In this document: one piece after another, positions 9,691-20,579 of the stretch | How the letters are laid out: the number at the start of each line of letters is the position of its first letter | How positions within the stretch are numbered: position 1 is the first letter of the stretch | Assembly: GCF_036850765.1 (NCBI RefSeq) | Contig: NC_089493.1 | Location: 295,214,349-295,278,348 of the forward strand | Length of the DNA stretch: 64,000 nt | Reading direction: 5' to 3' | From: Saccopteryx bilineata | Taxonomy: Eukaryota > Chordata > Mammalia > Chiroptera > Emballonuridae | Translations under genes and position numbers: made by a program | Notes under the pieces: model-generated | Told to the model about the DNA's origin: nothing | The model's input: only the letters and a program-made list of their open reading frames with translations | Databases searched by the model: none

Positions 9691-11093
9691 AGGACATGCA
9701 GTCAAGCCACCGGCCCTCGCTCAATGGTTAAAATCTATCTGCTTTACCACAGATGACGTATTCATCAGCTGAGTGCTTATCATGGCCTCAGGCCTGGACC
9801 AGAAGGTCCAGAGGATAGAGACGCAGTCCAGGGACAAGGACGGCTTGTGGAGATGATGGATGGGAGGGAACAAGGCCATAGCTGGTGGAGCTGCCTCGGC
9901 CGAGCCATCCTCAGGGGCGGAGAGGGAAGGGGGTCCGCTGGCCCTGACTGGCCACCACAGGCACTGGGCAGGCAGAGAGCTTAGGGACAGTCACGCCTGG
10001 GCATCAAGCAGTGTGTGTGTGGGGGGTCTGCACCTCCCCGAGGGCGTAGACCGCAAGCGTCAATGGTATGGCAAGCATGTGGGGGTCACTCACCATCTAA
10101 CCCGCCACATGTGTCTATCCTGTCTATACTGGCCTTCCTCTGGGTCCCTGGCTCATCTGTTTCTTCAAGCAATGTTTCCTGAGTGTCCACGAGGTCAAAG
10201 ACCGTGCCCTCCGCCCGGAGTTTCAGAGGCAAACACGTGTGACCCCCCCCCACACACACACATGGAGAGTTCAGAGGTGGGGGGGGGGGCAGACATAGCA
10301 GCAAGCCTTTGCCCTCAGATTAGATGACCAACAAAGGGAGGTCCTTCTATCTCAGGCCAAGGGCTGCTGGAGGGATAAGGGTCTCCCCCACCCATCCCCA
10401 CTCCCTGTGTTGAGAGATGCCACCCACCCCCAGAAGTCGAGCCACGATGCTCAAATGCGGAGAATGAGAGCCCCTGCCCTTCACCCAGCAGGCAGGCTAG
10501 GATGTCTTCCCTGGACACAGCATATTCCCGGCCGCATTTTGTTGTTATATGTGGGGACCTCCTGTTCTTCTAAGAGGTGCCGGCAGTCGTGGAGGGGCTG
10601 GGACGCTCTGTCCCTCCTCTGTGTGCGGGGACTGTGCTGGCGAGGACTGGGGGTACACAGTGCCCAGCAGAGCCTAGGACTTCAGAGTGTGACTTGAGTG
10701 TTGTCTTGGTTCGTGTTCCCCAGGACCCCGCCTCCCGGAGACGTGCATGTCGGAGGTTTACCGGGTCGGATCCCGGGAACAACGCCCCTGGGGTAGCAGG
10801 GTGCCCTAGGGAAGCAGAACTGGACAGAGGGACGATGGAGCCGTGACAGGGCTGTGAGGTGGACTCAGCCGGTGGCAGGGGACTCTGGAGCTGGGCTGGC
10901 AGGGTGGAGATGTTCTGAATGAACGCCCACCTTGACGGGCCACCAGATAGGGTTGCCTCTGGGAAGGACATGTGACCGTGGCTATGGCAGCTTCCCTATT
11001 CCCTAGGCAGTTCCCAGTGAGGAGCTCAGCTGTGAATAGGCTGTGTCAGCTGGAAGGAGGAGGGCTGAAAGGGACATCTTTATGTGTTTGTTT

Positions 11094-11464
11094 GTTTTGT
11101 ATTTTCCCAAAGTGAGAAGCAGGGAGGCAGAGAGACAGACTCCCGCATGTGCCTGACCGGGATCCACCCTGCATGCCCACCAGGGGGCGATGCTCTGCCC
11201 ATCTGGGGTGTTGCTCTATTGCAACTGGAGCCATTCTAGCACCTGAGGCAGAGGCCACAGAGCCATCCTCAGTGCCTGGGCCAACTTTGCTCCAATGGAG
11301 CCTTGGCTGTGGGAGGGGAAGAGAGAAACAGAGAGAAAGGAGAGGGGGAGGGGTGAAGAAACAGATGGGCGCTTCTCCTGTGTGCCCTGACTGGGAATCG
11401 AACCTGGGACTTCCACACTCCGGGCTGATGCTCTACCACTGAGCCAAACAGCCAGGGTCTATGC
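11094..11464 (-). mobile_element. Rhin-1-type SINE, antisense, 13-bp target duplication
   Basis: Full-length antisense copy: tail at left (TTTTGTATTTTCC), body, then GGAATCGAACC (reverse B box) and the head end AGCCAAACAGCCAGGG at right. Flanked by TATGTGTTTGTTT at 11081-11093 and 11465-11477, an exact duplication. Substitutions relative to the 13.2 kb copy suggest an older insertion. Confidence 0.9.
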
Positions 11465-11477
11465 TATGTGTTTGTTT

Positions 11478-11637
11478 TTAATTTGAGAGAGAGTGAGCAA
11501 GAGAGAAACATTGATTTGTTGTGCCCCTTACTTATGCAGTCATTGGTTAGTTCTCGTTTGTGCCCTGACCAGGGATTGAACCCACAACCTTGGCATATGG
11601 GGACAACACTCTATCCACTGGGCTACCCTGCAAGGCT
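11478..11637 (-). mobile_element. VES-like tRNA SINE, antisense, older
   Basis: Antisense SINE lying directly beside the Rhin-1 copy at 11,094. It shows the GAGAGAGAGTGAGC block, TTTGTGCCCTGACCAGGGATTGAACC (reverse head with B-box remnant) and TCTATCCACTGGGC. The Rhin-1 element was inserted at its AT-rich tail; the target duplication of that event sits in this tail. Confidence 0.75.
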
Positions 11638-12159
11638 TGGAGGGGGATCTCACTGGTGTGCCCCCTGTCACACAGACCGGGGTGCCCACTCTGGCTCCAC
11701 CACCTATTTGCTGAGAGACCTTGGGTGCATGAGCCCCCAGGAGCCTCACTTCTATCTGTGAAGTGACGCTGAGGCCAGGACAGCTTCCTAGGGCCTGTGA
11801 GGGGCTGCACGCGCGTCCCAGCACGGAGTGTCGGACCTAACACAAACCTTGTCACTTGTGGGGGGAAGCTCCTCGCGGGAAGGGACAGTTGAATTCCGAA
11901 GGCACTGTGGCACCTCAGGCAGTGGTGTGGGGATGAGAGAGGTACAAAGGAAAGTTAATAGCCCAGGGGTGAGAAAGAGCCCCGACTACTGGGGGCCCCT
12001 GTCTTTTCGGGTTGATGCCGGTGCCCCCTTCCCTCTGTTCCCCACTCCTGCTGCCCAGGACACTGGGACCGATGCCTTTCTGCTTCTGAAAGTGCTGCTC
12101 CGCCCTTTCTACCTCGCTCAGCACAGCCGCCTCATCAGCCGGAGGAGGAGAAATGGGAA

Positions 12160-12426
12160 GGCTGGAAGGATAGGGACCCACACTAAAGGCCAGAAGGAAG
12201 GATAGGAACCCACGCTAAAGGCTGGAAGGAAGGATAGGGACCCAAGGAAGGATAGGGATCCACGCTAAAGGCTGGAAGGAAGGATAGGGACCCACGCTAA
12301 AGGCCGGAAGGAAGGATAGGGACCCATGCTAAAGGCCGGAAGGAAGGATAGGGACCCACGCTAAAGGCCAGAAGGAAGGACAGGGACCCACGCTAAAGGC
12401 TGGAAGGAAGGATAGGAACCCACACT
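12160..12426. repeat. 33-bp minisatellite, about eight copies
   Basis: Tandem copies of a unit with GGAAGGATAGGGACCC, ACGCTAAAGGC and CGGAAGGAA or TGGAAGGAA. One copy near 12240 is shortened by about 19 bp. Single-base variants (CACGCT, CATGCT, CACACT; GATAGGAACC; GACAGGGACC) distinguish copies. No coding signal. Confidence 0.95.
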
Positions 12427-12670
12427 CGCGTGGGGCGAAATCTAAGCCCCAGTCCAACACGGAGACGCCCCGAAGGGCCGTGGCCACCGGGTCGCCAAGA
12501 AGAGCCCACTGGCACGATAATTCCCACCACCACCGAGAAACAGGGACGCAGCAGGATGCAATGCACCGGGTCGGGCACGGAAGAAAATTCACCTGGGCGG
12601 TGCCATCCAAAGCCTCCTCCCGGGTGGACCTGGTCAATGCTCCCTCAGGCGGCCGAGAGCTGGCCGAGGT

Positions 12671-12693
12671 CCCCCCCCCCCCCCCCCCCCCCC
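12671..12693. repeat. Poly(C) run, 23 bases
   Basis: Uninterrupted C run. Such runs are prone to sequencing and assembly length error and can form i-motif or G-quadruplex structures. It separates two stretches of unique GC-rich sequence. A possible diverged L2/MIR trace lies at 12823-12895 (GAACGCCCTGTAGTGGCC). Confidence 0.9.
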
Positions 12694-13193
12694 GAGCCCA
12701 CCGCCTTCTTGTTGTTGTTCAGACTGGACAGTCCGGCCTCTGAGAGCCAGAGTCTTAGGGCGGTCCAGGAAGCCTGGGCCGGGAGAGGACGGAGGAAAGG
12801 AATGAATCAATTGACCGCTTAGTTCATTTGGCAAATACTGATTGAACGCCCTGTAGTGGCCGGGCACTGCCCCAGCCACCGAGGTGACCATATTGGATTG
12901 AAACTTTCCCCAAACCCAGTATGTCTCGTTAGAAGTCAGAGCGCGTCGTGACCGGAAGGGCCCTGAGAGAGGCTCACGAGTCCCCGTGTCGAGGTCAGGC
13001 TGCTGGTGACACCGCGTGCTGCCTGTGTGATTCCACTGTGCTGTGGGCTTGGGGCTGCCCTTCCCTGTCTGCACGCCACACTTGAACTTCCAACAAAGTT
13101 CAACAACTGAATCGTTCTAAGTATTAAAAAAGATGACAGCACCCTTTCCCACGTGTAATTAGAAAGAAACGATCCTTAAAACATGCACAAAAG

Positions 13194-13583
13194 GCCCTGG
13201 CCGGTTGGCCTCAGCGGTAGAGCGTCGGCCTAGCGTGCGGAGGACCCGGGTTCGATTCCCGGCCAGGGCACACAGGAGAAGCGCCCATTTGCTTCTCCAC
13301 CCCTCCGCCACGCTTTCCTCTCTGTCTCTCTCTTCCCCTCCCGCAGCCAAGGCTCCATTGGAGCAAAGATGGCCTGGGCGCTGGGGATGGCTCTGTGGCC
13401 TCTGCCTCAGGCGCTAGAGTGGCTCTGGTCGCAACATGGCGATGCCCAGGATGGGCAGAGCATCGCCCTCTGGTGGGCAGAGCGTCACCCCTGGTGGGCG
13501 TGCCGGGTGGATCCCGGTCGGGCGCAGGCGGGAGTCTGTCTGACTGTCTCTCCCTGTTTCCAGCTTCAGAAAAATGAAAAATG

Positions 13584-13617
<34 letters not shown>
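13194..13617 (+). mobile_element. Rhin-1-type SINE, sense, full length, young
   Basis: Reference copy for this family in the window. From the 5' end: tRNA-like head (CCCTGGCCGGTTGGCC) with A and B boxes; the CACACAGGAGAAGCGCCC linker; a CT-rich segment; GGCTCCATTGGAGCAAAGAT; a segment with tandem CCTCTGGTGGGC motifs; and a tail after CCAGCTTCAGAAAAATG with about 34 A. The exact duplication ACATGCACAAAAG flanks it at 13181-13193 and 13618-13630. The perfect duplication, long A tail and intact promoter suggest a recent insertion. A 61-residue frame inside is a SINE shadow. Confidence 0.95.
13205..13260 (+). promoter_or_regulatory. Type 2 RNA polymerase III internal promoter (A and B boxes) of the SINE
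   Basis: The A-box region is TTGGCCTCAGCGGTAGAG (one base longer than the tRNA canonical spacing). The B box is GGTTCGATTCC at 13249-13259, a perfect match to the tRNA consensus GGTTCGANTCC. This is the best preserved pair among the SINEs here. Confidence 0.8.
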
Positions 13618-13619
<2 letters not shown>

Positions 13620-13714
13620 ATGCACAAAAGAAATACAACACAGGCTGCCGTTTTCTAAGTCCCCCGGGGCCGACGACAGCGCTGGTCAGTTTTGGACGAG
13701 CCGATCTCATTTTG

Positions 13715-13860
13715 AAAAAGGCCTTGGTCCCTCAAGCCAGCGACCATGGGGTGACCCCATGCTCCATCTGTCCCCGTTCTTGTCGGTCTGTCCCTGTCTG
13801 GCTGTCTGTCTGTCTCTCCCCCCTTCTCTCTCACTAAAAAACGAAACAGAACAGAACAAG
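13715..13860 (+). mobile_element. SINE fragment (VES-like), partial
   Basis: TCAAGCCAGCGACCATGGGG matches the internal motif of the long-type VES-like SINE (compare 62,219-62,340). A CTGTCTGTCTGTCTC tail and ACTAAAAAACGAAAC follow. The tRNA head is missing. Confidence 0.55.
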
Positions 13861-14414
13861 AAACACAAAAAGGAAAGGCCTTTCTCTTTCTCCACCTCCT
13901 ACCTCGTCTTGCCCAAAGCACAACGAAGGGGCTTGGAAAACGGCAAACAAAAGCCAAGAGGGCCCTGTGTCCCCGAAGCTCCCCGAAGCTGGAATGTGGC
14001 CTAAAGGGAGCGGCCGTCTTGCAGGCGGACTGACACAGCAACGAGGTGACTGCAGCTACAGTCCGTGCTAAACAGAAAACCAAAGAGGACAACGGGCCAC
14101 AGACGGGGGACTGGGGGCAGGAAGGTCCCCTGAGAAGCTGACATTTAAGGGAGTCCCACACGATGAGACCAGACGAGCTTTCTAGGCAGAGAAAGGCAAG
14201 GGTCAGAGACTGAACAATAGGCCAGAATGGAGAAAGGCCGGTCGGTGCGGCTGGAGGAGAGCGAGGTGGTGGGTGTGAAGCAGGAGAGGGGGGTGAGGGA
14301 CAGAGCAGGCAAGGCGGGCACGGCGGGCATGGCGGGAACAGCAGGCACAGTGGGCTTCTTCACCCTTAGCTGCATCTTGCCTCCCCTCGGGGCGCTTTTA
14401 AAAGAGATACCAGT

Positions 14415-14989
14415 TCCTTGGCCCACTGTGTTCATTAGAGTCCATATATAAGTGAGATCGTATGGTACCTGTCTTTCTCTGCCTGGCTTATTTCACTTAG
14501 CACAATGTTCTCCAGGTCCATCCATGTCACAGAAGGTAAGGTCTCCTTCTTTTTTACGGCTGCGTAGTATTCCACTGTGGAAATGTACCACCGCTTTTGT
14601 GCGCACCCGTCCACTGATGGGCACGTGAGCTGCTTCCAGATCTTGGCTGTTGTTAACAATGCTGCTTGGGGGGTGGGGGTGGTGTCGGCCCGATGTGGTA
14701 TGAAGAGGGCGTTCTATTGAGTTGTACACTTGAAACCCGTACGGTTTGATGAACCATGTCAACCCGATAAATTAAAAACCACATGTTTAGAAACCTTTTT
14801 TTAAAAAAAAATCTTATCTAGAAAATTAAATTCAACAGGGTGACATTGATTAGTAAGAGGACATTGGTTTCACTTGGACTGTTGATTGTGTTGTGTGCCC
14901 GTCACCCAAAGTCAGATAATTTTCTGTCACCATATCGTTATCGTTGTCCTTCTTTACTCCCCTTTCCCCACAGAGATACATGAAATAAT
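14415..14989. mobile_element. Rearranged L1 locus: 5'-inverted L1 plus a nested antisense L1 3' end
   Basis: Three L1 pieces lie between exact 14-bp repeats AAAGAGATACCAGT at 14401-14414 and 14990-15003. Bases 14415 to about 14665 are antisense ORF2 end and 3' UTR. About 14666-14790 are sense 3' UTR ending at GATAAATTAAAA. About 14793-14970 start with a T run and are antisense L1 3' UTR (GTCACCCAAAGTCAGATAATTTTCTG). The first two have the architecture of a twin-primed insertion. The third looks like a second L1 inserted into the tail of the first. Confidence 0.8.
14435..14659 (-). pseudogene. L1 ORF2 C-terminal fragment (inverted segment)
   Basis: The minus-strand frame contains AKIWKQLTCPSVDG, VEYYAAVKKKE and MDLENIVLSEISQAEKD, the known C-terminal signature of L1 ORF2 (TWNQPKCPS, EYYSAIKKNE, MDLE-IILSEISQ-QKD). 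Endonuclease and reverse transcriptase domains are absent because the insertion is 5' truncated. Confidence 0.8.
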
Positions 14990-16097
14990 AAAGAGATACC
15001 AGTGCCGGGAGCCCCCCACGGCGGCATGGGGCGCCCAGGCCTGGGTGCGCGTGAACTCCGCTGGTAACCCCGCGTACAGCCCAGGGCGAGGGCCACAGAT
15101 GGGAACCCCAGGTGCCCGGAGTTTTCTTAAACTTGTAAGCGCGTCCCAACCGCGGAGGAGCTTGCTGAAATGCGGGTTTTGGTGAGCAGGCCGGGTCCAG
15201 GAGCTGCTGCGACGAGGAGGCCCGTTAGAGAGAGCCGGGGACGCCGCTGCGGAACCCTCGGCAGAAGGACAGCGAGACCCGCTGGGCGTGTTCCGAAGAC
15301 TGCTCAGCCACGAGGGAGAAGGCAGAGGCGCGGAGGAAGGAGCAGGAGGTAAGGGATGAGGAAGCCGAAGGGGAGGCTGAGTGACGCCAGGGCTCTCTCT
15401 GTCACCTGAGGTCTTAGGGGCCCTGAGCACCGGGAAACCCGAGGGAGGTTGGAAACCGAAGCGGCCATCCTTAGCTATGTCGCTAAACTCAGAACTACCC
15501 CCTGGGGGATGTACTCCCCCCCCCCCCCCAGGAATGACCTTCTGCCCCAGCTCTATGCCCCAACCACAGGGACCTCAGGGGCAGAACGGAGGGGCAGAGA
15601 GACCAGAAGAACGCACAGTGGTTTTAAACTATATGAGAACGAGCATCTGTCATCAGCCTTCTCTTAGAGAAGGCCACGCAGGCCACGTACCCAGGTAGAT
15701 GCAGAGTGGTGTCCACGCGGAGGCCTGACCCTGCTGGATGGGTGAGGATGTCCCAGCCCCGGTCCCTGCCTTGGGGGGAAGCCTTCACACCAGTCCCGGC
15801 AGCCCTGAAATGAACAGCCAGGAGCCAGCAGAGCAGAGGATGGGGCACCCCTTCTCACACAAGGGGGGGCGGAAATCCTTCTCCGCCCACACCCCCGCTG
15901 TGGCCACCGGGTGGGGAGGGGGCTGGAGGACACCACGCCCCTCCAAGCATGGCGCACGCGCACAGAGAAGTTGTTGTGTCTCCAAGGCTCGGTGCCTCCC
16001 AGAGCAAATCCCCGCCCCTCCACAGAATCGAGATCCCAGCTTCTCCGGAAACTCACAACCCAGGCTAGAAATAAAAGTGAACTTTTTTTTCTTTCTT

Positions 16098-16245
16098 TTG
16101 CCCTGGCTGGATGGCTCACTCAGTTGGTTAAAGCATTGCCCCAAAGCGCAGAGGTTGCTGGTTCAATCCCTGCTCAGGGCACACACGGAAACAGATGGAT
16201 GTCCCCGTCTCTTCCCTCCCCCCTACCTTCCCCTTTTGCTAAATC
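16098..16245 (+). mobile_element. VES-like tRNA SINE, sense
   Basis: Head GCCCTGGCTGGATGGCTCA with GGTTAAAGCATTG, B box GGTTCAATCCC, then GCTCAGGGCACACACGG and a short pyrimidine-rich body. Different in body from Rhin-1. The upstream GC-rich interval 15,004-16,080 contains a moderately CpG-rich stretch (15,160-15,330) and a C run at 15,518-15,529 but no recognisable gene. Confidence 0.75.
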
Positions 16246-16525
16246 CAACACGTAAGTATAATTAAGAGTGAATGCTTTCTGCGAGACAATGCTTTCACTT
16301 GACCCAGTGTTATGCAAACATTTTAGTATGCGGGGACCCCTTTTCAATATGAAAAGATGGTCAGGGGCCCCCACATCATTGAATTGTTGTGTTCTTTCTC
16401 TCAACAAGACAGTACCAAGATCCAGGTCCCAAACTGGGATTCTGAAGGCCATGCTTTGCCAGAGGATGTATTTTGGTAAGGTCCTACAATGGTTTAATAG
16501 GATTGACAATCATAGTCAAGATTTA

Positions 16526-16897
16526 TTTATTTTTTTTGTATTTTTCTGAAGTGAGAAGCAGGGAGGCAGAGACACAGACTCCTGCATATGCCCGACTGGG
16601 ATCCACCCAACATGCCCACCAGGGGGCGATGCTCTGCCCCTCTGGGGCGTTGCTCCGTTACAACGGAGCCATTCTAGCACCTGAGGCGGAGGCCATAGAG
16701 CCATCCTCAGCGCCCGGGCCAACTTTGCTCCAATGGAGCCTTGGCTGCAGAAGGGGAAGAGAGAGACAGAGAGGAAGGAGAGGGGGAGGGGTGGAGAAGC
16801 AGATGGGCGCTTCTCCTGTGTGTCCTGACCGGGAATCGAACCTGTTACTTCCACACGCTGGGCCGACGCTCTACCGCTGAGCCAACCAGCCAGGGCC
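16526..16897 (-). mobile_element. Rhin-1-type SINE, antisense, 16-bp target duplication
   Basis: Full-length antisense copy flanked by TCATAGTCAAGATTTA (16510-16525) and TCATAGCCAAGATTTA (16898-16913), one mismatch. The reverse B box (GGGAATCGAACC) is present. It interrupts an unassigned stretch 16,290-16,525. Confidence 0.92.
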
Positions 16898-16913
16898 TCA
16901 TAGCCAAGATTTA

Positions 16914-18821
16914 AAAATGGCTGAGTTCACACAAAGATCTAGATTCCTGGGTCCTTCCAAAAAATGAGAAGGCCCGCCAACAGCGGGCCCACCTTTCTGT
17001 CACAAACACATCATGTGACTTCCACCAGCACCCCCCCACACACACACTTCCCTGAGCATAACCCACCTGGCTCTGTTGGCACCTGATTTTGTGACTTGTG
17101 TCCTACAGTTTCAAGAGCCCATTTTTGACCCAAGAAGTCCTAGATCCGCAAGTTGAAAACCAAAAAAAGAAAAAAGCTCTTTATCTGGAGCTTAAAAGGA
17201 CTTTGGAAGTCATTCAGATGAAAAGAGTTTTGTCATAGCTGGAGAGAGGACTCAGCAAAGTGAGAAGGGAGTGTAGAAATAACCACAGCTCTTCCACCTG
17301 GGGCTCCTCCTTGATGTGAGCGGCCCCTGGTTCTCCGAGGGGGCGTGCTGTGCTCACAGACCTGTCTGACTTTGATCTCCACAGGCAAACGGGATTGCGA
17401 GTGCCTCAGAAAGACCGAGAAATGTGAGGTGTTGCTCTGTTCTGTGTGGGTGCCCCCAACCTCAGAGAAACCCGACCAGCAGCCAATAGGTTCAGGGCAT
17501 ATGTCTCTCCTCCCTGTTCTACCCCTGACCCACAAAAAAAGAAAGCGCGGCAGCAACGTAAGTTAAAAGCCTCTAAAATGAAGGTATCTGGAAAGAGGGG
17601 GGAGGCTAGGAGAAACCGTGTGAAAAGGGATTAGAATCGGAGACACGAGTATGAACTCATGTTTGGGTTAATCCAGACACAAATAGATAAGATAGACATA
17701 ATTATAGATACGTCTACTACGCCTAGGGGCTGGTAGGCACACAGCCATTTCCAGGCTCTGTCTTGCCAAGAGGTAGCGAGAAGCAACAGTTTTCTCTGGT
17801 AGCAATGAGCGCAGGAGGCGCTGAGACCTGGGTCTCTAGTTCCGTTTCTCCAGGAGGAGGAACCGGGACGACTTGGAGCAGTGACTTCTCCCAGGACTGG
17901 GGCCAGGATTGTGCAAGATGAGCCCAGAAAATAAGGACGTGTTCAAGATACGAGCCAGTGAGGGTGCGTGTCCACAGGGAGACAGGAGCCGACGGAAAGC
18001 GGTCCTACTGGCCGGAGCTGGGGCAACCTGAGCCACAGCACCAACAGTGGCGTCATGGATTGCAGTCCCAGGTGCCAAATAAACGTCAGTGAGCCCACAG
18101 TGATGTAGATAAACACACGCGTAAAAGAGGTCACTGGGGGAGAAGAGACAAATCTCCTACACAGACGAATCCCAAATAATTTATGTAGCTTCTCCTACCT
18201 GCTCAGGGAGGGGGGCACCCCCCCCACTCCTCAGGCCTGGGCTGTGCACAGCACGGAGGGGAGGCGGGGTAACTCGGAGGGGAGGCGGGGTAGCTCTGCA
18301 GGGGAGAAACCACGTCCTCAGCCGGGATGTCCCTCAACATCAACAGGGAGGTCGTGGGGCCAGCCCGGCCCCTGGGTAGGCTCTGACGAGAACTGCACTG
18401 TTGTGTGGTCCTCTTCTCAAAACCCCACAGCCCCTGATGTGAGTAAGCATCGGAAGGATACCGGACACAGCCCCACTGCGGGACACCGGACAGTGTCCAT
18501 ACGTGGCCAGTACGTCTCAACACTGTCCAGGTCATCAAAACCATGGGAAGTCCGAGAAACCGTCACAGCGGAGAGGAGCCGAAACACAGCATGGGACCCG
18601 GAACAGGGAGAGGAACAGGCGAGGACTCAGGGACTCAGGCCGGATGACAGGGTTGAATAGTCACGTATCAATATGGGGTCAGGGTTCCTCGGTTGGAGCG
18701 GACATATCAGACCAGGGCAAGGTCTTAACTGGAGGTGAAGGAACCCTCTAGGCTGTCTTCCCAGCTTTTCTTTCAGTTGAAAGTTTATTTCAAAGTCTGC
18801 TTATTTATTTACTCAGAAATT
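16914..18821. other. Unassigned sequence
   Basis: No exon, RNA gene or clear repeat family. A short duplicated motif occurs at 18,250-18,300 (GGAGGGGAGGCGGGGTA twice). The open frames here are short and show no conserved pattern. Confidence 0.5.
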
Positions 18822-19222
18822 TTTTTTTGGACTTTTTTTTTTTTTTGTATTTTTCTGAACCTGGAAACGGGGAGATACAGTCAGACAGACTCCCGCATGC
18901 GCCCGACCAGGATCCACCTGGCACGCCCACCAGGAGTGACACTCTGCCCACCAGGGGGCAATGCTCTGCCCCTCCAGGGCATCGCCCTGCCGCGACGAGA
19001 GCCACTCTAGTGCCTGGGGCAGAGGCCAAGGAGCCATCCCCAGCGCCCGGGCCATCTTTGCTCCAATGGAGCCTTGGCTGCAGGAGGGGAAGAGAAAGAG
19101 AGGAAGGAGTAGGGGTGTGGAGAAGCAAATGGGCGCTTCTCCTGTGTGCCCTGGCCGGGAATCGAACCCGGGTCCCCCGCACGCCAGGCCGACACTCTAC
19201 CGCTGAGCCAACTGGCCAGGGC
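18822..19222 (-). mobile_element. Rhin-1-type SINE, antisense, 12-bp target duplication
   Basis: Antisense copy with a T-rich left end, CTGAACCTGGAAACGGGGAG, reverse B box GGGAATCGAACCCG and the head at the right. Flanked exactly by TACTCAGAAATT at 18810-18821 and 19223-19234. Confidence 0.92.
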
Positions 19223-19239
19223 TACTCAGAAATTATAGT

Positions 19240-19680
19240 TCCAAAAATCCCATCATAAGAAAATTTTATGAATAGGCATCAGAATTTATTTACAAAGATT
19301 TGTGTGTACCTATTGTTTTTAATCAGAAGCAAACGACATACCCAATACAAAGGGATTAGCTAAGGAGGTTACGGCACAGCATACAATGAAATACTGTCCA
19401 GCCCTTAAGCGAAACGATGAAACGTTTGTTGATGTAGAGAAGATGGTCAGAATGCTGTAATATATGATAAAGTACTTTTTGGTTAAAAATAAGAGGTAAC
19501 TATGTAGAGTAAAAAAAAAAAATGTGACTGTAGGTACTCGCTGGGGATGACATCTGGGCTGAGAACATGAGGATCATTATCACTTGTTACTTCCAAACTG
19601 ATTTTTACTTTCTAAGTTTTCTGTAGTGAATAATGCGTTGCTTCTATAGTAAAACAAGAAAAGGAAGAAAGAAAAGGAAA
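19240..19680 (+). mobile_element. Old L1 (L1M-like) 3' UTR
   Basis: AT-rich sequence with CAATGAAATACTGTCCAGCCC, then AGAAGATGGTCAGAATGCTGTAATATATG, and later CTGATTTTTACTTTCTAAGTTTTCTGTAGTGAATA. That order matches recalled 3' ends of mammalian L1M families. Interrupted only by short A runs. Confidence 0.6.
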
Positions 19681-20086
19681 AGCAAGTTACCGAAGGCTAG
19701 AACCCTGCCTGTGGCCAGCAGACTCCCGTGCCCCTCACTGGACTGGACGTGGATGGAGACGCCCTTCAGACATGGAGACGCAGAGACCCGACAGGTTCTG
19801 AGGTGTGCGCCCGAAACGGCCCGTTCCCAAGCGGCTGGGGGAGCTGCTGCCTCAGGAGCCACTGCGGTAAACGAGCCACAGGGTCCCCATTCGGAAAGGG
19901 ACGTGCAAGCTTCCTCCCTGGCTATCCCGCAGATTTTTAGGGAAATCTATTGGGGGGCGGGTGGGGAGGTAGTTCAAGAAACTGCCGTATTCTGTCACAC
20001 GAGGTTTAATCACCAGTATGAACCACCAGCACCAAAGCCCCTTACATCCTGGGAGGTGTCATGAAGAACATTCTTAAATGAGAGTG

Positions 20087-20570
20087 CTTTGGGGAAGGAA
20101 GGAAGGGAGGGAGGAAGGATGGAAGGAAGGAAGGAAGGAAGGAAGGAAGGAAGGAAGGAAGGGAGGGAGGAGGGAAGGAAGGGGGAGGGGGGAGGGGAGA
20201 GGGAGGGAAGGAAAGAAGAAAAAAGAAAGAATGAGGGAGGGAAGGAGGGAGGGAGGAGATGAGGGAAGAAGTGAGAAAGGAAGGAGAAAAAAAGGGAGGG
20301 AGGGAGGGAGGGAGGGAGGGAGGGAGGGAGGAAGGGGGAGGGGGGAGGGGAGAGGGAGGGAAGGAAAGAAGAAAAAAGAAAGAATGAGGGAGGGAAGGAG
20401 GGACGGAGGAGATGAGGGAAGAAGTGAGAAAGGAAGGAGAAAAAAAGGGAGGGAGGGAGGGAGGAAGGAAGGAGAAAGGGAGAGAGGGAGGGAGGAAAGG
20501 AGGGAGGAAGTGAGGGAGGGAGGGAGGGAGGGAGGGAGGGAGGGAGGGAGGGAGGGAGGAGGAAGTAAGG
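20087..20570. repeat. Polypurine (GGAA)n/(GGGA)n tract with an internal duplication
   Basis: About 480 bp of pure purine on the plus strand. GGAA runs come first, then a block with GGAAAGAAGAAAAAAGAAAG and GATGAGGGAAGAAGTGAG that occurs twice (near 20,210-20,290 and 20,355-20,440), separated and followed by long GGGA runs. The 165-240 residue frames across it are compositional. Confidence 0.95.
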
Positions 20571-20579
20571 GGTAAAGAA

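Noticed and set aside
13194..13270. Free-standing tRNA gene (A and B boxes present here and in other SINEs)
   Set aside because: The head lacks a complete cloverleaf and continues into a SINE body with an A tail and target duplication.
15160..15330. CpG island or promoter
   Set aside because: Only about 170 bp, with no first-exon-like sequence or core promoter elements; too short for a convincing island.
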